From an uncultured bacterium (GTDB taxonomy: Bacteria > Bacillota > Clostridia > Lachnospirales > Lachnospiraceae): a DNA stretch of 55,815 bases. This document shows positions 55,124 through 55,815 of this stretch, piece by piece; within the stretch, counting starts at the first letter, position 1, and each line of letters opens with the position of its first letter. The stretch spans positions 1 through 55,815 of the forward strand of contig CAMSTY010000018.1 in NCBI GenBank assembly GCA_947063875.1, in the 5' to 3' direction. The notes under the pieces are model-generated. The model was not told the DNA's origin. It did no database searches and saw nothing but the letters and a program-made list of their open reading frames with translations. Both the position numbers and the translations under genes were made by a program.

Positions 55124-55815
55124 ATGAATTACTATATTCTTACCCTGTTTCCGGACATGGTATGTGACGGGCTGAACACCAGCATTATCGGCAGGGCGGC
55201 ACAGAAGGGACTTTTATCTATTGAGGCGATCAACATTCGGGATTATACGAAAGAAAAGCACGGCCATGTGGATGATGCCCCGTATGGCGGCGGAGCCGGC
55301 ATGGTAATGCAGGCGGAGCCGATCTGCGATGCCTATGAGGCGCTGTGCACCCGTCTGGGAAGACGTCCCAGGGTTTTGTATATGACGCCGCAGGGAAGGG
55401 TTTTCAACCAATCGATTGCGCAGGAACTGGCAAAGGAAGAAGACCTGGTGTTTTTGTGCGGACATTATGAGGGGATTGACGAACGTGCATTGGAAATGAT
55501 CGCTACCGATTATCTTTCTGCCGGAGATTATGTGCTGACCGGTGGGGAACTTCCTGCGATGGTGATGATCGACTGTATTTCCCGTCTGATTCCCGGTGTT
55601 TTAAATAATGATGTGTCGGCAGAGACGGAATCGTTTCAGGACAATCTCCTGGAATATCCCCAATATACCCGCCCGGAAGAATATAAGGGGCGCCGGGTTC
55701 CGGAAGTTTTGCTGTCAGGGCACCACAAAAATATTGAACGGTGGAGGCGCGAACAGTCTCTTCGCCGGACTTTTGAGAGAAGGCCGGATCTGCTTTCAGA
55801 CGCCAGGCTGACGGA
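55124..55815 (+). CDS. trmD: tRNA (guanine-N1)-methyltransferase TrmD, 3' end cut by the window
   Basis: ATG 55124 (GGAGGGG upstream), open for 230 codons to the window end; the family has about 240-250 residues, so only a short tail is missing. MNYYILTLFPDM, DDAPYGGGAGMVM, LCGHYEGIDER and the SPOUT-knot segment SAGDYVLTGGELPAM are all present. TrmD methylates G37 of tRNAs reading CNN codons and prevents +1 frameshifts. Confidence 0.97.
   Translation, partial: MNYYILTLFPDMVCDGLNTSIIGRAAQKGLLSIEAINIRDYTKEKHGHVDDAPYGGGAGMVMQAEPICDAYEALCTRLGRRPRVLYMTPQGRVFNQSIAQELAKEEDLVFLCGHYEGIDERALEMIATDYLSAGDYVLTGGELPAMVMIDCISRLIPGVLNNDVSAETESFQDNLLEYPQYTRPEEYKGRRVPEVLLSGHHKNIERWRREQSLRRTFERRPDLLSDARLT

Overview
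The window looks like a gut Lachnospiraceae-type chromosome (Clostridia, Bacillota). Start sites have strong AGGAGG-like ribosome binding sites, and the housekeeping genes come in the Firmicutes order plsX-acpP-rnc-smc-ftsY and ylxM-ffh-rpsP-khpA-rimM-trmD. Carbohydrate uptake is built from lipoprotein-dependent ABC importers, a YesMN-type two-component system and GPH/AGCS carriers. Assignment is by gene content and order only; no species is claimed.

Layout. (1) 1-2.4 kb: an A+T-rich 3' end of a surface-polysaccharide cluster, with an asparagine-synthase-like protein cut by the window edge, a 48-codon remnant of a WecB-type epimerase and an intact WbjD/FnlC-like epimerase. (2) 2.9-8.5 kb: a beta-galactoside unit (divergent AraC regulator, GH2 beta-galactosidase, GPH symporter). 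(3) 8.5-14.6 kb: a decaying amino-acid/phosphoester segment. An MFS gene and a DeoR gene have both lost their 5' ends at one junction, a phosphodiesterase is frameshifted in a G6 run, and an AGCS symporter has an in-frame internal gap; intact dsdA (D-serine dehydratase) and a HAD phosphatase follow. (4) 14.5-17.2 kb: GH25 lysozyme and Na/Pi cotransporter on the minus strand. (5) 17.4-24 kb: plsX-acpP-rnc-smc-ftsY.

(6) About 28 kb of accessory DNA (24-52 kb) separates ftsY from ylxM, which are neighbours in Bacillus-type genomes. It carries ilvA, a ClC channel, an amidohydrolase with a Pot-like ABC importer, a PfkB kinase and an AbgA-like hydrolase. Next come a glucuronide/glycosaminoglycan locus (beta-glucuronidase, two-component system, sugar ABC importer without its own ATPase, GH88 unsaturated glucuronyl hydrolase, heparinase II/III-like lyase) and a fructokinase. 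It ends with a CAP-domain protein, an XRE-TPR regulator and a HicAB toxin-antitoxin pair beside what may be a mobile-element scar. (7) 52.1-55.8 kb: ylxM-ffh-rpsP-khpA-rimM-trmD, with trmD cut by the window end.

In the glucuronide locus the lyase would make unsaturated uronic-acid oligosaccharides. The ABC importer would bring them in, GH88 would remove the unsaturated uronic acid, and the beta-glucuronidase would remove saturated glucuronate. The kinase/response-regulator pair would sense the substrate and probably acts through a 13-bp direct repeat in the divergent promoter region. The least explained element is a roughly 225-nt multibranched RNA fold at 34493-34718. It has its own promoter, an inverted repeat over the -10 and a strong intrinsic terminator, and it lies directly upstream of the beta-glucuronidase gene.
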